Numbered from the stretch's first letter, positions 8,801-16,462 are shown. The stretch: 37,615 nucleotides of DNA from GCA-2688265 sp964527395 (GCA_964527395.1 CAZGQD010000012.1:1-37615), one strand, 5' to 3'. The notes: a model not told the origin generated them from the letters alone. Numbers and translations are program-made.

Positions 8801-8828
8801 TTTCGTTTGTTTTTTCGTGTTTATTCAT
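5826..8828 (-). CDS. aglB: Oligosaccharyltransferase STT3/AglB
   Basis: 1000 residues. Transfers a lipid-linked glycan to asparagine of N-x-S/T sequons on secreted proteins. Residues 1 to about 110 are an unusual hydrophilic cytoplasmic tail very rich in K, H, E, Q and N. About thirteen membrane helices follow, with acidic catalytic-site loops (LDPYLFYRYA; GFSDHEALG). The diagnostic WWDYGYW motif starts near residue 696 (SHWWDYGYWIQTGWGRDTILDGT) and opens the extracytoplasmic domain. Length is typical for archaeal AglB. Its start overlaps the preceding gene by 8 bp, so the two are translationally coupled. Family assignment is firm. Confidence 0.97.
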   Translation of the reverse strand: MNKHEKTNETKSEHQKNHSEKNQTEKKSEQAHQNQHKNHESSHHKTHAPIDSKVKDETKTTKSQEDQKRDQLINSIKSIFASKTNSSENKENNTNLSKEEKKRQELITKAKPFFPYLLLAIIVYLGSFIRVQSLAQLKDAVTGKWIPLALDPYLFYRYAHYIQENGSLFVHDAGRFIPEGISTIEHIFKTTFMVYLHKIISIFAPNTGLDFAIVIYPVICFAIALIFFYMLNKELFDTKTALLATAFLAVVPAFLQRTMAGFSDHEALGIMFFFIAMWFFIKTIKSTKNSESNKINKSKLLYALGTGISTGLMGQSWGGWKFLILIISGYTLIQFFLNTTTKQDIYAYIIWIISTIAIVSFWIPVYTIGELIRSFTTGIAFLTLGVLIIELLFQTDYLKNLIKPLEQKIPHSILIFIIATGLGGIFLLITGNLAEVLGQTGEIWESLLRPLGKNRWELTVAEQHQPYFTQWMGEFGPRLFNISTLPIYLTLFMTGSVMLFHKLVNNLKQKWVLTTAYTMFIIAFTMSRYSPNSTFNGVNTISTVAYIGSLITFALFIAGFYIYLFYKDQDTLNKIKDLKKEYIAVIIWFVLLVVGARGAIRLLFMFAPITAVLAAHATITLWQKATKINNTYYKAIAIAAIIFIIASPFAAPMKGVIPTFYENSFNQARYTGTGYNQQWQTAGQWVQENIPEDAVFSHWWDYGYWIQTGWGRDTILDGTNKITYWNYLMGRHVMTGQNQEEALEWLKVHKATHFLVISDEIGKYTAYSSIGSNEDYDRYSYITTFGLDESLATETRDGTTIVYTGTYVLDDDFVYQNKLYPQGAAGIGAIFVPITQAANTENSDTIEVQIEQPYAGVIYNGQQIEIPIECLYMNGQMNWYDEPGLGGCVTIIPTVTTDGQVANDIGAALYVSKEGVNALWTNLYIFDGNNPRYDTSAFVNVFDQSSTWAPLSLLLGHNRIIGPIKIWEINYPEGFEVDPELEEQYLGGNENLPDFFYDVS

Positions 8829-9474
8829 TGTTGATAACTCCTAATAATTCGTATGCTAGACGTTCTGCTAGTCTAACCCTAGTAATATCATTTTGTGCTT
8901 CTAAGTAGATGCAATTGTCTTTTGCTGTGATTTGTGTAGTTTCTGATTGAATTGCAACAATTGCAGCAGTATCTTCGCAAGAAATGATTGGTAAATCACC
9001 ACAGTTTTCTTCAGTTAGGCATGCTTCAAAACTTTGGATACCTTTGGTATAAAATAAGGATCTGTAGAAAAATACTAAACCTGAAATGTCTACTTCTTCA
9101 GTAATTGTGTTTTCTGAAAGGATAGTTTCTTCTTCATTTGTAGTTTCTTGAGTAGTTTTTATATGTTCTTTTGATACGTATATTTTTTGATGATTTAAAA
9201 GATTTTTTGCTTCAGTAGGAATTTGAATTGTTTCTAAAGCTGTTGGAGGTGCTGAGAAGTAGAATTCTGTACCTTGAATGTTTAGTTTCCATAAACCATT
9301 GTAGTTTTCGAAAGTAAAACCGTTGTATTCAATTGTTTGAGTGTTAGTAGCTTGACCACTGCTTTGGATGCCACCAACACCAATGAAACCTACGATACTT
9401 AGACCCATAACAAGAGCAATGAAAATAGCCATGCCTTGTTTGTAAGTTTTATCACTAATCTTTGGTTTTTTCAT
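8821..9474 (-). CDS. Membrane-anchored protein coupled to aglB
   Basis: 217 residues. A basic start (MKKPKISDKTYKQG) and one hydrophobic helix (MAIFIALVMGLSIVGFIGVGG) form a signal anchor, followed by about 180 extracytoplasmic residues with several short beta segments and four cysteines that could form disulfides (CLTEENC, ISCED, DNCIY). I recognise no family. Its stop overlaps the aglB start, so it is made together with AglB; a role as accessory subunit or acceptor of the glycosylation machinery is inferred from position only. Confidence 0.75.
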   Translation of the reverse strand: MKKPKISDKTYKQGMAIFIALVMGLSIVGFIGVGGIQSSGQATNTQTIEYNGFTFENYNGLWKLNIQGTEFYFSAPPTALETIQIPTEAKNLLNHQKIYVSKEHIKTTQETTNEEETILSENTITEEVDISGLVFFYRSLFYTKGIQSFEACLTEENCGDLPIISCEDTAAIVAIQSETTQITAKDNCIYLEAQNDITRVRLAERLAYELLGVINNE

Positions 9475-9562
9475 ATCAAATACACCTTTGCTGTTTTGGA
9501 GTTTAAGAGTTTTTAAGGGTTATGGTCGTAGTCGAATAAAAGATTTTGATTAGTTTAGTAGA

Positions 9563-9593
9563 AATATTTATATACATACACATACATACACAG
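9563..9593 (+). promoter_or_regulatory. vapBC promoter with CATACA repeats
   Basis: A TATA-like ATTTATATAC (9565-9574) is centred about 27 bp before the antitoxin ATG 9597. Directly behind it lie repeats of the hexamer CATACA (9574-9593). The repeats cover the expected start site and are a plausible VapBC autoregulatory site. Confidence 0.45.
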
Positions 9594-9596
9594 GTT

Positions 9597-9836
9597 ATGG
9601 GAACAAAAACGATTTCAATTAGTGATGAAGCTTATTCTATTTTGAAAAACCTTAAAGGAGAAAGTGAGAGTTTTAGTAAAGCTATTGTTAGGATGTCTGG
9701 TAAGAGACCACTTTCTTCTTTTTATGGGATTTTGAGTGAAAGTGAAGGAGATGAACTTGCAAGAAATATAGAAAATAGTAGGTTAGTTCATAGAAAAATG
9801 AGAAAAAGACGTATGGAGAAATACAATGATCTTTGA
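9597..9836 (+). CDS. vapB: VapB-type antitoxin
   Basis: 79 residues from ATG 9597, chosen because the TATA box lies at leaderless spacing. MGTKTISISDEAYSILKNLKG then SFSKAIVRM is the AbrB/DUF217-type VapB N-terminal DNA-binding segment of euryarchaeal antitoxins. The C-terminus is highly charged (RLVHRKMRKRRMEKYNDL) and would embrace the toxin. Its last codons overlap the PIN-domain toxin by 11 bp, the standard VapBC arrangement. Confidence 0.85.
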   Translation: MGTKTISISDEAYSILKNLKGESESFSKAIVRMSGKRPLSSFYGILSESEGDELARNIENSRLVHRKMRKRRMEKYNDL

Positions 9837-10221
9837 TACTTCTTTTTTAGTTGATTTGCTTAGAGGAAAAGATTCTGAAGCTCTTTTGAAATCTAAAGAA
9901 ATAGAGAGTTCCTTTGAAGAAGCTTTAGTTCCTACAATAGTTTTGTTGGAACTTTGGAGAGGAGTGTTTTTATCTCAAAATGTTTCTCGGAAGACTGATG
10001 AAATTAGAAATTTGATAAAATCTTGTACGTTAATTCAATTTACAGAAGAGGATGCTTTTTATGCTGCAAAAATTGAAAGTGAATTGAGATTGTCTGGGAA
10101 AATAATTGATTTAGAAGATATTATGATTGCAGGGATGGCAAGAGCAAGAAAACAAAAAATACTTACTCGTAATGTGGAGCATTTTGAAAGGATTTCTGGA
10201 ATAGAGATAGAGATGTATTAA
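9826..10221 (+). CDS. vapC: VapC PIN-domain ribonuclease toxin
   Basis: 131 residues. Conserved acidic residues of the Mg-dependent PIN site are all visible: D4 (MIFDTSFLVDLL), E42 (LLELWRG), D98 (DIMIAGMA) and the late N116 region (LTRNVEHFERI). VapC toxins cleave tRNA or rRNA; the target here is unknown. The start lies inside the end of vapB (11-bp overlap), giving coupled translation. No sign of inactivation. Confidence 0.92.
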   Translation: MIFDTSFLVDLLRGKDSEALLKSKEIESSFEEALVPTIVLLELWRGVFLSQNVSRKTDEIRNLIKSCTLIQFTEEDAFYAAKIESELRLSGKIIDLEDIMIAGMARARKQKILTRNVEHFERISGIEIEMY

Positions 10222-10241
10222 TTATTATTTAGCTGCATAAG

Positions 10242-10251
10242 GCTTATAATC
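10242..10251 (+). promoter_or_regulatory. TATA box of uppP
   Basis: GCTTATAATC is centred about 27 bp upstream of ATG 10275 with no ribosome binding site in between, matching the leaderless pattern of other genes here. Confidence 0.45.
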
Positions 10252-10274
10252 TGACATTTTGCTTTCTATTTTAA

Positions 10275-11093
10275 ATGGAAATTTGGCAAGCTATTGTTTT
10301 AGGAGCTGTACAAGGAATAACAGAATGGTTACCAGTATCAAGTTCAGGGCATTTAGCTATATTTCAGACACTTTTTGGGCTTTCTGTTCCAATTTCGTTT
10401 GATATTTTGCTGCATTTTGCTACCCTTTTAGTATTATTAGTGCATTATAGCTCTGATTTGCTTAAAATTGTTAAATCTTGGTTGACTTTTGATTATTCTA
10501 GTAGTGATTTTAAGCTTGGTTTGTTCTTGATTGTGGGAACTTTTGTAACAGGAGTGATTGGACTTTATTTTAAGGATTTATTTGCATCATTTTTTCATAA
10601 TCTATTTGCGGTTGGGATGGCACTTATCTTTACAGGAGTGGTGTTGCTTTTGAGTCGATTGGTTTCTGTTGGATCTGAGGGTGCAGAAGGTGCTTTAGGT
10701 TCTAGAGCTGCTCGGTTTAAAAAGGGGTTTGGACTCGATGTTCCTAGGTCTATTTTGATTGGGATGGCACAAGGATTAGCAGTGATTCCAGGAGTGAGTA
10801 GAAGTGGGATGACTATTTGTGTTGGGCAATTTTTGGGAATTGATCGTGAGAAAGCTGCTCGTTTTAGTTTTTTGCTTGCGATTCCAGCTATTTTGGGTGC
10901 AACTGTACTTGAAATAGGAGGCTTATTTGGGTCTGGACTAGCATTTTGGCCAGTATTTATTGGGTTTATAGTGACTTTTTTGGTAGGATATTTGAGTTTA
11001 AAGTGGCTACTTTCTGTTATTTCTAAAGGGGGTTTTTGGAAATTTGGGTTTTATTGTCTGACAATTGGGTTTTTGTTGGTATTTGCCTTTTGA
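10275..11093 (+). CDS. uppP: Undecaprenyl-diphosphatase (UppP/BacA family)
   Basis: 272 residues, about eight membrane helices. Both signatures of the family are present: VQGITEWLPVSSSGHLAI near residues 10-27 and AQGLAVIPGVSRSGMTI near 165-181, which carry the catalytic serine, arginine and glutamate residues. It dephosphorylates polyprenyl (in archaea probably dolichyl) diphosphate to recycle the lipid carrier after glycan transfer, which fits its place between aglB and the nucleotide-sugar genes. The loop around residue 135 (SEGAEGALGSRAARFKKG) is a slightly long low-complexity insertion. Confidence 0.94.
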   Translation: MEIWQAIVLGAVQGITEWLPVSSSGHLAIFQTLFGLSVPISFDILLHFATLLVLLVHYSSDLLKIVKSWLTFDYSSSDFKLGLFLIVGTFVTGVIGLYFKDLFASFFHNLFAVGMALIFTGVVLLLSRLVSVGSEGAEGALGSRAARFKKGFGLDVPRSILIGMAQGLAVIPGVSRSGMTICVGQFLGIDREKAARFSFLLAIPAILGATVLEIGGLFGSGLAFWPVFIGFIVTFLVGYLSLKWLLSVISKGGFWKFGFYCLTIGFLLVFAF

Positions 11094-11140
11094 GAGTGGC
11101 AGTTTCGTTGTTACTATTTCGTTGTGAAATTTGTCAAAAG

Positions 11141-11150
11141 ATTTATATAT
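11141..11150 (+). promoter_or_regulatory. TATA box of the 11173 gene
   Basis: ATTTATATAT is centred near 11146, 27 bp before ATG 11173 but only 12 bp before ATG 11158. This spacing favours 11173 as the start of a leaderless transcript. Confidence 0.45.
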
Positions 11151-11172
11151 ACAACATATGTTTGAAGAAAAT

Positions 11173-11799
11173 ATGGAAGATTATGGTTATTCAGTTGAAG
11201 GAAATATGTTTAGTCAAGTAGGTCCAGATCTTAGTTTGTATTTTCAAAGGCGTCCTAAACATGTTTATCTTTGCTTGCAATCAAGAAGAGCTGTTGATGA
11301 TTCACCTTTTGTAGAAATTTTTGATGGAAATTTAGTTACTTCTGAAGGGAAAGAAGCACATGAAGAGTTTTTGATCAGTGCAAAACCAGGAGTTGAGGAA
11401 GTAGGATTAAGGAGAATTTTATCTGGTTTAGGATATGAATTGCTTAGGTTTCCAAATTGTGATCCAGCTTATACTTGGGGATGGGATGATTGTTCTGTTA
11501 GAAGTGATAGACTTCTTTTGAGAGATCCAGAATTTGTTGAGAAAGATGGTGAATTAGTTCAAACAGGAGAAAGTATAGTTCATCACTTTTTCTATAGGGG
11601 AGATATTAGAAGAAGACCAAAAATGTTAAGAGATCTTTCAAGGTTGGTTAACCCAGGATTAGTTAATTTTGGACAGAATTCATTGACTTTTCCTTTATAT
11701 TCAATGATCAGAAGGGTTTCAGATAAATTAGGACCAAGAGATGCAGCAAATATGTTTGTGGAAATGGTTGATGAAAATAGAGAAATTGATTATTTTTAG
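11173..11799 (+). CDS. Hypothetical protein, about 208 aa
   Basis: Start chosen at ATG 11173 from the TATA spacing; ATG 11158 (five residues longer) and TTG 11131 are in frame. A soluble protein without recognised motif. It contains DLSLYFQRRPKHVYLCLQSRR, a tryptophan-rich CDPAYTWGWDDCS segment near the middle, and a basic YRGDIRRRPKMLRDLSRL segment. No membrane helix. It ends 13 bp from the convergent epimerase gene. No function can be assigned. Confidence 0.65.
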   Translation: MEDYGYSVEGNMFSQVGPDLSLYFQRRPKHVYLCLQSRRAVDDSPFVEIFDGNLVTSEGKEAHEEFLISAKPGVEEVGLRRILSGLGYELLRFPNCDPAYTWGWDDCSVRSDRLLLRDPEFVEKDGELVQTGESIVHHFFYRGDIRRRPKMLRDLSRLVNPGLVNFGQNSLTFPLYSMIRRVSDKLGPRDAANMFVEMVDENREIDYF

Positions 11800-11812
11800 C
11801 TCCTGCGAGAAG

Positions 11813-12889
11813 TTACACATTATCCATAGTTTGATACCAGTTAGGCATTAGTTTGAAGATTTCTACTTGGCGTTTTACTCCCTCTTGCATAGTTGTTTTT
11901 GGTTCGTAGCCTAAGTTCTCTTTTGCTTTTGTAATATCTGCGCTGCTGGAAACGTCAGCTTTGTCAGCTTCAATAATGTTGATGTTGAGTTTCTTTTCTG
12001 CTGCTTGTTCTATGCAGTCTAGCCAATGTTTTATTGGTAAAGGGTTTGATGTTCCGATATTGTAAATTTCGTATTTGAAAGCGCTGTTAAGGATCTTTAG
12101 GAAACCTTGGACTTCGTCATCGATGTAAGTTGAATCTTTGGCTGTTTCTAGACCTTTATAACCGTAGATTTGTAGGGTTTTATTGTTGAAGATGTAATTG
12201 ATTGCTCTTTGATGAAGCATACCGTAAGGTCTTTGTAGAGGTCCGTAGATTGGACCGAAGATTCTAACAATTGCAACGTTTAAATTGAAAGTTGAGTGGA
12301 AACTGTGGCAAAGAATTTCTCCAGCTGCTTTAGTTGCACCGTAGACTGACCTTGCTTTGGTAATGTCGTCTGTTTCTTTGACTTTTTGTGTTTCTCTATG
12401 ACCGTAAACTGATGAAGATGAAGCGAAAAGGAATTTTTGTATTTTGTTTGTGTTTGCTAGAGTCAAAAGATTCATAGTTCCTTCAATATTGACTTTTGTG
12501 TAAAGAAGAGGCTGCTTTGTTGATTTAGGGACACCAGCCATAGCAGCTAAGTGGATGATGCTTGTTATATTGTGTTGTTGGAAGATTTTTGTTAGTTGGT
12601 TTAAGTTTGTGATGTCTGCTTCATAGAAATGGAAAGTTCCTGGAGTAGAAACAAGAGAGTCTGGGTAGCTTTGGAGTTTGTTTAGGATTGGGAGAAGTTT
12701 TTCTTTTGGGATTGTTGTTGGTTCTTGCTTTGATTGGAGCCTTAAGAGGTCTACATTGAATTCTTTACATTTTCTAGGATAATAATCGTTGAAGTTGTCT
12801 ATTCCTATTACTTTTTCTCCTTGGTTTATAAGGGCTCTAGCTAGAAAAGATCCAATGAAACCTGCTGCTCCAGTGATTAGAATAGTCAT
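11813..12889 (-). CDS. NAD-dependent NDP-sugar epimerase (UDP-glucuronate/glucose 4-epimerase type)
   Basis: 358 residues. An extended SDR: TGAAGFIGSFLARALI (GxxGxxG NAD-binding), DNFNDYYPRKC (typical of UDP-glucuronate 4-epimerases), ASSSSVYGHRE, and the catalytic YGATK (Y-x-x-x-K). Last gene of a minus-strand run behind a sugar nucleotidyltransferase and UDP-glucose dehydrogenase, so UDP-GlcA to UDP-GalA epimerisation is the best guess; UDP-glucose/galactose cannot be excluded from sequence alone. An insertion of about 25 residues follows the second strand (residues 50-80). Confidence 0.9.
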   Translation of the reverse strand: MTILITGAAGFIGSFLARALINQGEKVIGIDNFNDYYPRKCKEFNVDLLRLQSKQEPTTIPKEKLLPILNKLQSYPDSLVSTPGTFHFYEADITNLNQLTKIFQQHNITSIIHLAAMAGVPKSTKQPLLYTKVNIEGTMNLLTLANTNKIQKFLFASSSSVYGHRETQKVKETDDITKARSVYGATKAAGEILCHSFHSTFNLNVAIVRIFGPIYGPLQRPYGMLHQRAINYIFNNKTLQIYGYKGLETAKDSTYIDDEVQGFLKILNSAFKYEIYNIGTSNPLPIKHWLDCIEQAAEKKLNINIIEADKADVSSSADITKAKENLGYEPKTTMQEGVKRQVEIFKLMPNWYQTMDNV

Positions 12890-12949
12890 TTATATATGAG
12901 TTTTAGGTTTTTGTAGATAAATGTTATGGAAAAAAGAGTTTTTCATAAC

Positions 12950-13762
12950 TTATTGATGTAATCTTGCTTGTAGAGTTGTTGTATTTTGTGCTTGAGGGAT
13001 ATTATTGTGCTTTAGAACGTCATCAATATGGCCAATATCAACTCTTTTTCCAACAATTTCTACTTTGAAACCTTGCCAAACAGCTTGAAGAGGGTTTTTT
13101 AATTCTGCTAATTCTACTTCTCTTCGTATCATCTCCTGAAGTTTTGTTGGATCTAGGAAATAAATTGAAGCGTTGCAAAGATTAGATCTTGGTTGTTTTG
13201 GTTTTTCTTCGAATCCAATAACATTTCCCTGAGCATCTGCTTGAACAATACCATGTCTATGAAGATCATGATCTTTTTGGTATACAGCAACTCTGGACAT
13301 TTGGTCTGTTTGATAGGAATCTAGCATCTCTTTGAAGCAATAGAGGCCGCCCTTAGTTTTGTGAACTAATGTGTCGTAAGCTAGAAGGAATAATGGTCTG
13401 TTCGTCCCTACGTTTTTGATTGCTAAAAGCATGTCTTTTACTTGTTCTAGTCTTTTTTCGTTTGTTCTTATTCCATTTGAAAATACGTTGCTTGTTGGAA
13501 TGCCTTGTCTTTGAGCCCATGCTTGATATTGTTCAAAATGTAGTGCATTTGAGTGAACATAAATGTCTTTTCTTCTGACTCCACAACCTAAGAGTTGATC
13601 TAGTTGATAAGAAACTATTTCTCTTCCTTGGATGGGAACTAAACCTTTAGATTTGCCAATAATCCATTCTCTTACTTGATCTTGCATTGGACCTTGGTAT
13701 TTACGTGCTCCTTTTTCAAGACGTGTACCAAAACCACCTGCTAATAGAATTGCTCTAACCAT
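12950..13762 (-). CDS. Sugar-1-phosphate nucleotidyltransferase
   Basis: 270 residues. The N-terminal signature AILLAGGFGTRLEKG is the nucleotide-binding loop of NDP-sugar pyrophosphorylases; the conserved lysine follows at KSKGLVPIQG after an unusual insertion of about 18 residues (YQGPMQDQVREWIIGK region). Further motifs are FLLAYDTLVH (metal-binding aspartate region) and GFEEKPKQPRSNLCNASIYF (E-K-P sugar-binding). It activates a sugar phosphate for the pathway completed by the neighbouring dehydrogenase and epimerase. Nucleotide and sugar specificity are not determined. No left-handed beta-helix domain. Confidence 0.88.
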   Translation of the reverse strand: MVRAILLAGGFGTRLEKGARKYQGPMQDQVREWIIGKSKGLVPIQGREIVSYQLDQLLGCGVRRKDIYVHSNALHFEQYQAWAQRQGIPTSNVFSNGIRTNEKRLEQVKDMLLAIKNVGTNRPLFLLAYDTLVHKTKGGLYCFKEMLDSYQTDQMSRVAVYQKDHDLHRHGIVQADAQGNVIGFEEKPKQPRSNLCNASIYFLDPTKLQEMIRREVELAELKNPLQAVWQGFKVEIVGKRVDIGHIDDVLKHNNIPQAQNTTTLQARLHQ

Positions 13763-13804
13763 ATAACCACCATCTACTATTTTTTACTTTTTTTTGTTAG
13801 TTTG

Positions 13805-15187
13805 TTAAGATCTGCCAATACCAATATAATCAAAACCTTCTTCTTGGATTAATTCAGGTTCATAAATATTTCTACCATCGAAAATAATATTGTTTTTTGT
13901 TAATTGTTTGATTAGTTGAAGATTGAGGGTTCGGAATTCGTCCCACTCTGTTACTATTACGATTGCATCTGAAGATTGGCAGGCTTCTAGGATGTTTGTT
14001 TTGAAACTTATTTTGTTAAGTTCATTTTCTGTGAAACATTTCCTGGCTTCGTTTGTTGCAATTGGGTCGTAAGCTTGGATATTTGCTTCTAGTTTGATTA
14101 ATTCTTTGATGATGTCAATAGATGGTGCTTCACGCATATCGCTAGTTTTTGGTTTGAAACTTAAGCCTAGAATTGTGATAGTTTTGCCTTCTAATGTTTG
14201 GTCTAATTTTTCTTTGAAGTAGTTTTTTATTTTGTCTACTATGATGGTTTTTTGTTTTTTATTGGTGTTATCAACTTGGTATAATAATTTTGAAGATATG
14301 TTGTTTTGTGTTGCTATAGTTTCTAGGGCTCTGACATCTTTTCCGAAACAAGATCCGCCGTAACCGATGCCTGCACCTAGAAACTTTGGACTAATTCGGT
14401 AATCCATACCCATAGCTTGAGCGATAACTTTGATATCTGCATTTACTTTGTCAGAAATATTTGCAATTTCGTTGATGAAACTTATTTTGGTAGCTAGAAA
14501 TGCGTTGCTAGCATATTTGATCATTTCGGAAGTCTCCCAATTTGTTTCAATAAAAGGGATGTAAAGTCTTGTTCTACCTAAATAGATCTTTTTTACAGTT
14601 TGGATTGCTTGGTTGATATTGGATTGCTTTTGTTCAAATGAATCTAGGTTGTTAGAATCTAGTTTCTGTGTACCAATAACAATTCTGTCAGGGTGAGTAA
14701 AGTCGTATACAGCTGCACCTTCTTTTAAGAATTCTGGATTTGAGATAACCGTGATGTTGGCGTTAGGGTTTGTTTGACTGATTAGATCTTGACACTGTTT
14801 AGCTGTTCCAGGCGGGACAGTACTTTTGTTGATTAGGGTGATGTGCTTGTTTTCTAGGATATGTTCTGCTACTGTTTTTGTAACTGTGAAAATGTATGTC
14901 AAGTTAGCTGTTCCATCTTCTTTGCCAGGTGTTCCAACACAATTGAATATGGCTGTTGCAGATTCAACTGCTGCTTTTGCATCTGTTGTGAACAAGAGTC
15001 TTTGTTTTTCTATGTTTTTTTTAACTAATTCTGGCAAATTTGGTTCGAAGAAAGGGATACTGCCTTGTTTGATTTGATTGATTTTGTTTTGGTCAATGTC
15101 TACGCAGGTTACAATGTGTCCAAGATTTGCTAAGCAGGCGCCTGTTACAAGACCGACGTAGCCAGTTCCGAATATAGAGATTTTCAT
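13805..15187 (-). CDS. UDP-glucose 6-dehydrogenase family
   Basis: 460 residues with all three domains of the UDP-glucose/GDP-mannose dehydrogenase family: N-terminal Rossmann FGTGYVGLVTGACLA with the VDID nucleotide-binding acid; central helix; catalytic cysteine in GYGGSCFGKDVRAL near residue 272; C-terminal LGLSFKPKTSDMREAPS. Converts UDP-glucose to UDP-glucuronate with two NAD. First gene of the minus-strand sugar nucleotide run, 42 bp ahead of the nucleotidyltransferase. It probably feeds N-glycan or exopolysaccharide synthesis with the AglB/UppP pathway. Confidence 0.95.
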   Translation of the reverse strand: MKISIFGTGYVGLVTGACLANLGHIVTCVDIDQNKINQIKQGSIPFFEPNLPELVKKNIEKQRLLFTTDAKAAVESATAIFNCVGTPGKEDGTANLTYIFTVTKTVAEHILENKHITLINKSTVPPGTAKQCQDLISQTNPNANITVISNPEFLKEGAAVYDFTHPDRIVIGTQKLDSNNLDSFEQKQSNINQAIQTVKKIYLGRTRLYIPFIETNWETSEMIKYASNAFLATKISFINEIANISDKVNADIKVIAQAMGMDYRISPKFLGAGIGYGGSCFGKDVRALETIATQNNISSKLLYQVDNTNKKQKTIIVDKIKNYFKEKLDQTLEGKTITILGLSFKPKTSDMREAPSIDIIKELIKLEANIQAYDPIATNEARKCFTENELNKISFKTNILEACQSSDAIVIVTEWDEFRTLNLQLIKQLTKNNIIFDGRNIYEPELIQEEGFDYIGIGRS

Positions 15188-15313
15188 ATTGTGCTGGTTT
15201 TTTGGTTTTTGCTTTAAAAGTGTTGTGAATTGTGAGGCACATATATTGCTATTATGTTCTTCATGTTTACTAATATATGGAAAATATATGAAAATATTAA
15301 GTAGTAGTGTGGT

Positions 15314-15409
15314 ATATACTCATCCGTAACTATTTTCTATAACTTGGTTACGGATTCGAGACACAGTTCCGTAAGAAAAGTTCCACTTTCTACTTACGGA
15401 CCAGTATAT
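15314..15409. mobile_element. 96-bp palindromic element, copy 1 (PATE-like)
   Basis: Identical to 33629-33724 except one base (C at 15324, T at 33639). Ends are ATATACT and AGTATAT. Inside are two hairpins: TCCGTAAC/GTTACGGA (15323-15330 with 15347-15354) and TCCGTAAG/CTTACGGA (15368-15375 with 15393-15400, with an inner AAAGT/ACTTT stem). Subterminal hairpins near both ends with no coding capacity are the hallmark of IS200/IS605-derived non-autonomous elements. This copy is intergenic, between the UDP-glucose dehydrogenase gene and two tiny membrane-protein genes. Confidence 0.8.
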
Positions 15410-15441
15410 TTTTAGATAATAATAAATAGTCAGGTGATATT

Positions 15442-15561
15442 ATGTATTTAATGAAAAAAGAAACTTTTGATAAAGTAATGGACTTTTTAGGAATGGTTGG
15501 AATAATTTCAGGAATAATTGCTGCAATTTTAGCAATTTTAAGTTTATTTGGAGTTCTTTGA
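15442..15561 (+). CDS. Tiny membrane protein, 39 aa
   Basis: ATG 15442 is preceded by a GGTGAT ribosome binding site. A polar start (MYLMKKETFDKVMDFLG) precedes one strongly hydrophobic helix (IISGIIAAILAILSLFGVL). It stops 3 bp before the next small membrane-protein gene, so the two form a small operon directly downstream of repeat copy 1. No family recognised. Confidence 0.5.
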   Translation: MYLMKKETFDKVMDFLGMVGIISGIIAAILAILSLFGVL

Positions 15562-15564
15562 ATA

Positions 15565-15753
15565 ATGAAATTAAGGAGAAAAGATTATTTGCATGTGGTT
15601 TCTTTTTTGTTAACAATTGTAATGACAATAATGGCACTTCGTGAAGGTATGAGCAATTTAAACCTGTTTTTGAATATCTCTTATTTTACTACATTGAATG
15701 CGACTTTTTTGATTTATCTTGGAGAGAAGTTCAAAGATAAATTTGAAGATTAA
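15565..15753 (+). CDS. Small membrane protein, 62 aa
   Basis: ATG 15565, preceded by the end of the 39-residue gene. A basic start (MKLRRKDYLHV), a hydrophobic segment (SFLLTIVMTIMAL), a second one (NISYFTTLNATFLIYL) and a charged tail (GEKFKDKFED) suggest two membrane passes. Its stop overlaps the convergent NrtR-like gene by 4 bp. Function unknown. Confidence 0.55.
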   Translation: MKLRRKDYLHVVSFLLTIVMTIMALREGMSNLNLFLNISYFTTLNATFLIYLGEKFKDKFED

Positions 15754-16439
15754 GTAAACTTAAACAATTTTGCTGGTCTATGAGAAACGTTGGTTTCTAG
15801 CTGATTAGTTTCATTAACAGTCTTGCTGCTGATCATTTTCTTTCTGAAATTTCTATTATCATAAATAGATTCTTCTAGAATTTGATAGATTTTTTGAAGC
15901 TTGTTTAAAGGAAAGAACTCTGGCATGAAATGTTTTACTAATTTTGGATTTGTGTTGGATTTTAGATGATCTCTAGCAGATGTGATGATATGTTTGTGAT
16001 CAAAAGCAAGGTTGTTTATTTCTTTGTAACTATGCCAATCTTGGAAATTTGTGATATGATTTTCGTTGATTAAAGAAATAAAACCAATAGAAATAGTTCT
16101 TTGTCTTGGATCTCTGTTGGGGCTAGTGAAAGTGTGGAACTGTTTTAGAAAAATATTTTGTTTGATACCAGTTAGGAGTTTTAGTTTTCTTTTGAGAGTT
16201 TGAGTTGCTGTTTCATTTGGCAGCAGAAGTCCTCCTGGAAGTTCTAATTTGTCTTTGAAAGGTTGTTTTTCACGTTTTTGTAAGAGAATTTTGAGTTCAT
16301 TTTGATGAATTGTAAAAATTATTGGATCTATAGCAATTTTAGCTGTAGCATGGTTGCTTGTTGTTGAAGATGCTTTTGAGGACCTTTTTGAAGGCGTTTT
16401 TCTTGGTTTTTTGTCAAATATAGGGTTCTGAAGCTTCAT
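15750..16439 (-). CDS. NrtR-like regulator: inactive Nudix domain plus winged helix
   Basis: 229 residues. Residues about 30-160 are a Nudix fold (IFTIHQNELKILLQKREKQP; ELPGGLLLPNE) but the Nudix box is broken: where R-E-x-x-E-E-x-G is expected the sequence is KRKLKLLTG, so the metal-binding glutamates are gone. Residues about 170-229 match the C-terminal winged helix of NrtR proteins (FPLNKLQKIYQILEESIYDNRNFRKKM ... HRPAKLFKF). NrtR regulators sense ADP-ribose or related NAD metabolites and bind palindromes. It faces the 16586 operon across a perfect palindrome. Confidence 0.87.
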   Translation of the reverse strand: MKLQNPIFDKKPRKTPSKRSSKASSTTSNHATAKIAIDPIIFTIHQNELKILLQKREKQPFKDKLELPGGLLLPNETATQTLKRKLKLLTGIKQNIFLKQFHTFTSPNRDPRQRTISIGFISLINENHITNFQDWHSYKEINNLAFDHKHIITSARDHLKSNTNPKLVKHFMPEFFPLNKLQKIYQILEESIYDNRNFRKKMISSKTVNETNQLETNVSHRPAKLFKFT

Positions 16440-16462
16440 TTGTCTTGTTTTGAAGATGTTTT

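Noticed and set aside
15314..15409. Possible tRNA gene (7-bp end stem with internal hairpins and a TTCGAGA)
   Set aside because: There are only two inner arms, no anticodon arm or D-loop pattern, and the sequence repeats inside a gene.
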